The translations under genes and the position numbers were made by a program. This document shows positions 5,015 to 5,562 of a stretch of DNA of 5,562 bases, one piece after another; positions within the stretch are counted from its first letter, which is position 1, and the number at the start of each line of letters is the position of its first letter. Source of the DNA: Paracoccaceae bacterium (GTDB lineage Bacteria > Pseudomonadota > Alphaproteobacteria > Rhodobacterales > Rhodobacteraceae). The notes beneath the pieces are model-generated. The model was given only the letters and a program-made list of their open reading frames with translations, was not told the origin of the DNA and did not search any database. Where the stretch lies: the NCBI GenBank assembly GCA_007123625.1, contig SKKS01000174.1:1-5562 (forward strand). The letters run 5' to 3'.

Positions 5015-5562
5015 ATGTCTGAGACAAAACTTTCGCGCAGGGCGTTGCTGGGTGCGGGTGCAGCTGCACTGGGTGGCTTTGCCGCGCCGGGGCTGCTTCG
5101 GGCACAAACCCTGCCTGATTATGAACCGGAAACCTCGGTTCGCACCGCGCGCCGCAATGTCATGGGCTTCCGCGTGCATGACTGGCGCGACCACTTCGAC
5201 AACCTGAACAAAGGCGCGATCCTGTGCGACACCGATTCGCGCGCGCTCTATTACTGGTCGCAGGACCAGAGCGTCCAGCTTGTCTATCCGTCGTCGGTTC
5301 CGATGACCGAGGAGTTCACCCGCCGGGGCGTCACCCATGTCACGCTCAAGCGGTTCGAACCTACCTGGATTCCAACCCCAGGCATGCGTGAACGCGACCC
5401 CGGCCTGCCCGAGATCGTGCACCCCGGCCCCGACAACCCACTTGGTACACGGGCGATGAACCTCAGCTGGCAGTATTACCGTATCCACGGGATCGACAAC
5501 CCCGCCAAGATCGGGCGGCGGGCGTCGAACGGGTGTATCGGGCTGATGAACCCGCATGTTGA
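5015..5562 (+). CDS. Tat-exported L,D-transpeptidase (YkuD family), 3' end cut by the window
   Basis: The first 182 residues of a periplasmic peptidoglycan-modifying enzyme of the L,D-transpeptidase (ErfK/YbiS/YkuD, PF03734) family. These enzymes form 3-3 cross-links or attach proteins to the wall through an active-site cysteine. An N-terminal twin-arginine signal is visible: SRRALL (7-12), an Ala/Gly/Leu-rich core (13-28) and a likely cleavage near LRAQ (28-31). The YkuD domain begins around GAILCDTDSRALYYW (67-81), continues through the substrate-side GPDNPLGTRAMNL (138-150) and reaches the catalytic signature: HG at 158-159 and SNGCIGLMN at 171-179 with Cys174. The usual SHGC histidine is Asn here and the arginine normally two residues after the cysteine is Gly. 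The start is backed by GAGGA 7 nt upstream. Few residues should be missing, because the catalytic motif lies near the C terminus in this family. It is separated from the divergent glycosyltransferase by a long regulatory region. Confidence 0.92.
   Translation, partial: MSETKLSRRALLGAGAAALGGFAAPGLLRAQTLPDYEPETSVRTARRNVMGFRVHDWRDHFDNLNKGAILCDTDSRALYYWSQDQSVQLVYPSSVPMTEEFTRRGVTHVTLKRFEPTWIPTPGMRERDPGLPEIVHPGPDNPLGTRAMNLSWQYYRIHGIDNPAKIGRRASNGCIGLMNPHV

Noticed and set aside
5348..5358. GGTTCGAACC-like string resembling a tRNA T-arm
   Set aside because: It lies inside the L,D-transpeptidase coding frame (Lys-Arg-Phe-Glu-Pro), and no acceptor stem or anticodon arm can be formed around it.

Overview
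The window is high-GC DNA with the composition and gene style of an alphaproteobacterium, most likely a member of the Rhodobacterales (Roseobacter-like). The main clues are an EcfG-type stress promoter (GGAAC, 17 bp, CGTT), a HisKA_2-type sensor kinase with a DUF4118 membrane module, and a Tat-exported YkuD protein with an SNGC-type active site. The taxonomic call is inference from these traits. No rRNA, tRNA, IS element or CRISPR array is visible.

Layout: (1) An AI-2E/PerM-family membrane transporter on + fills positions 1-1206, and its reading frame is still open at the left edge. (2) A 224-bp gap with a strong hairpin (1348-1385) separates it from a convergent gene. (3) On the minus strand lie two small stress-type genes. 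One is a DUF883/ElaB-YqjD-like helical protein with a C-terminal membrane anchor (1431-1832). The other, upstream of it, is a 65-residue CsbD-family protein (1954-2151). A 12-bp GC-rich hairpin lies between them. (4) A divergent intergenic region (2152-2323) carries a consensus EcfG promoter reading into csbD and a near-consensus one reading the other way, into (5) a membrane-bound HisKA_2 histidine kinase (2324-3580). (6) Convergent to the kinase is a GT-A-fold glycosyltransferase-like protein on minus (3673-4629). (7) About 385 bp without a convincing gene (4630-5014) holds several short palindromes and repeats. (8) A Tat-secreted L,D-transpeptidase on + (5015 to the window end) is cut off by the right edge.

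How the genes may work together: the centre of the window reads as a small general-stress-response locus. In alphaproteobacteria, HWE/HisKA_2 kinases feed the PhyR-NepR-EcfG partner switch, and EcfG recognises GGAAC/CGTT promoters. A kinase of that class sits back-to-back with a CsbD gene behind a textbook EcfG promoter and next to a DUF883 gene, so a stress-induced cassette with possible feedback on the sensor is a reasonable inference. The flanking envelope genes (transporter, glycosyltransferase, L,D-transpeptidase) may belong to the same physiology or simply be neighbours. Nothing here is clearly a new mobile or defence system. The divergent promoter pair is the most informative signal.
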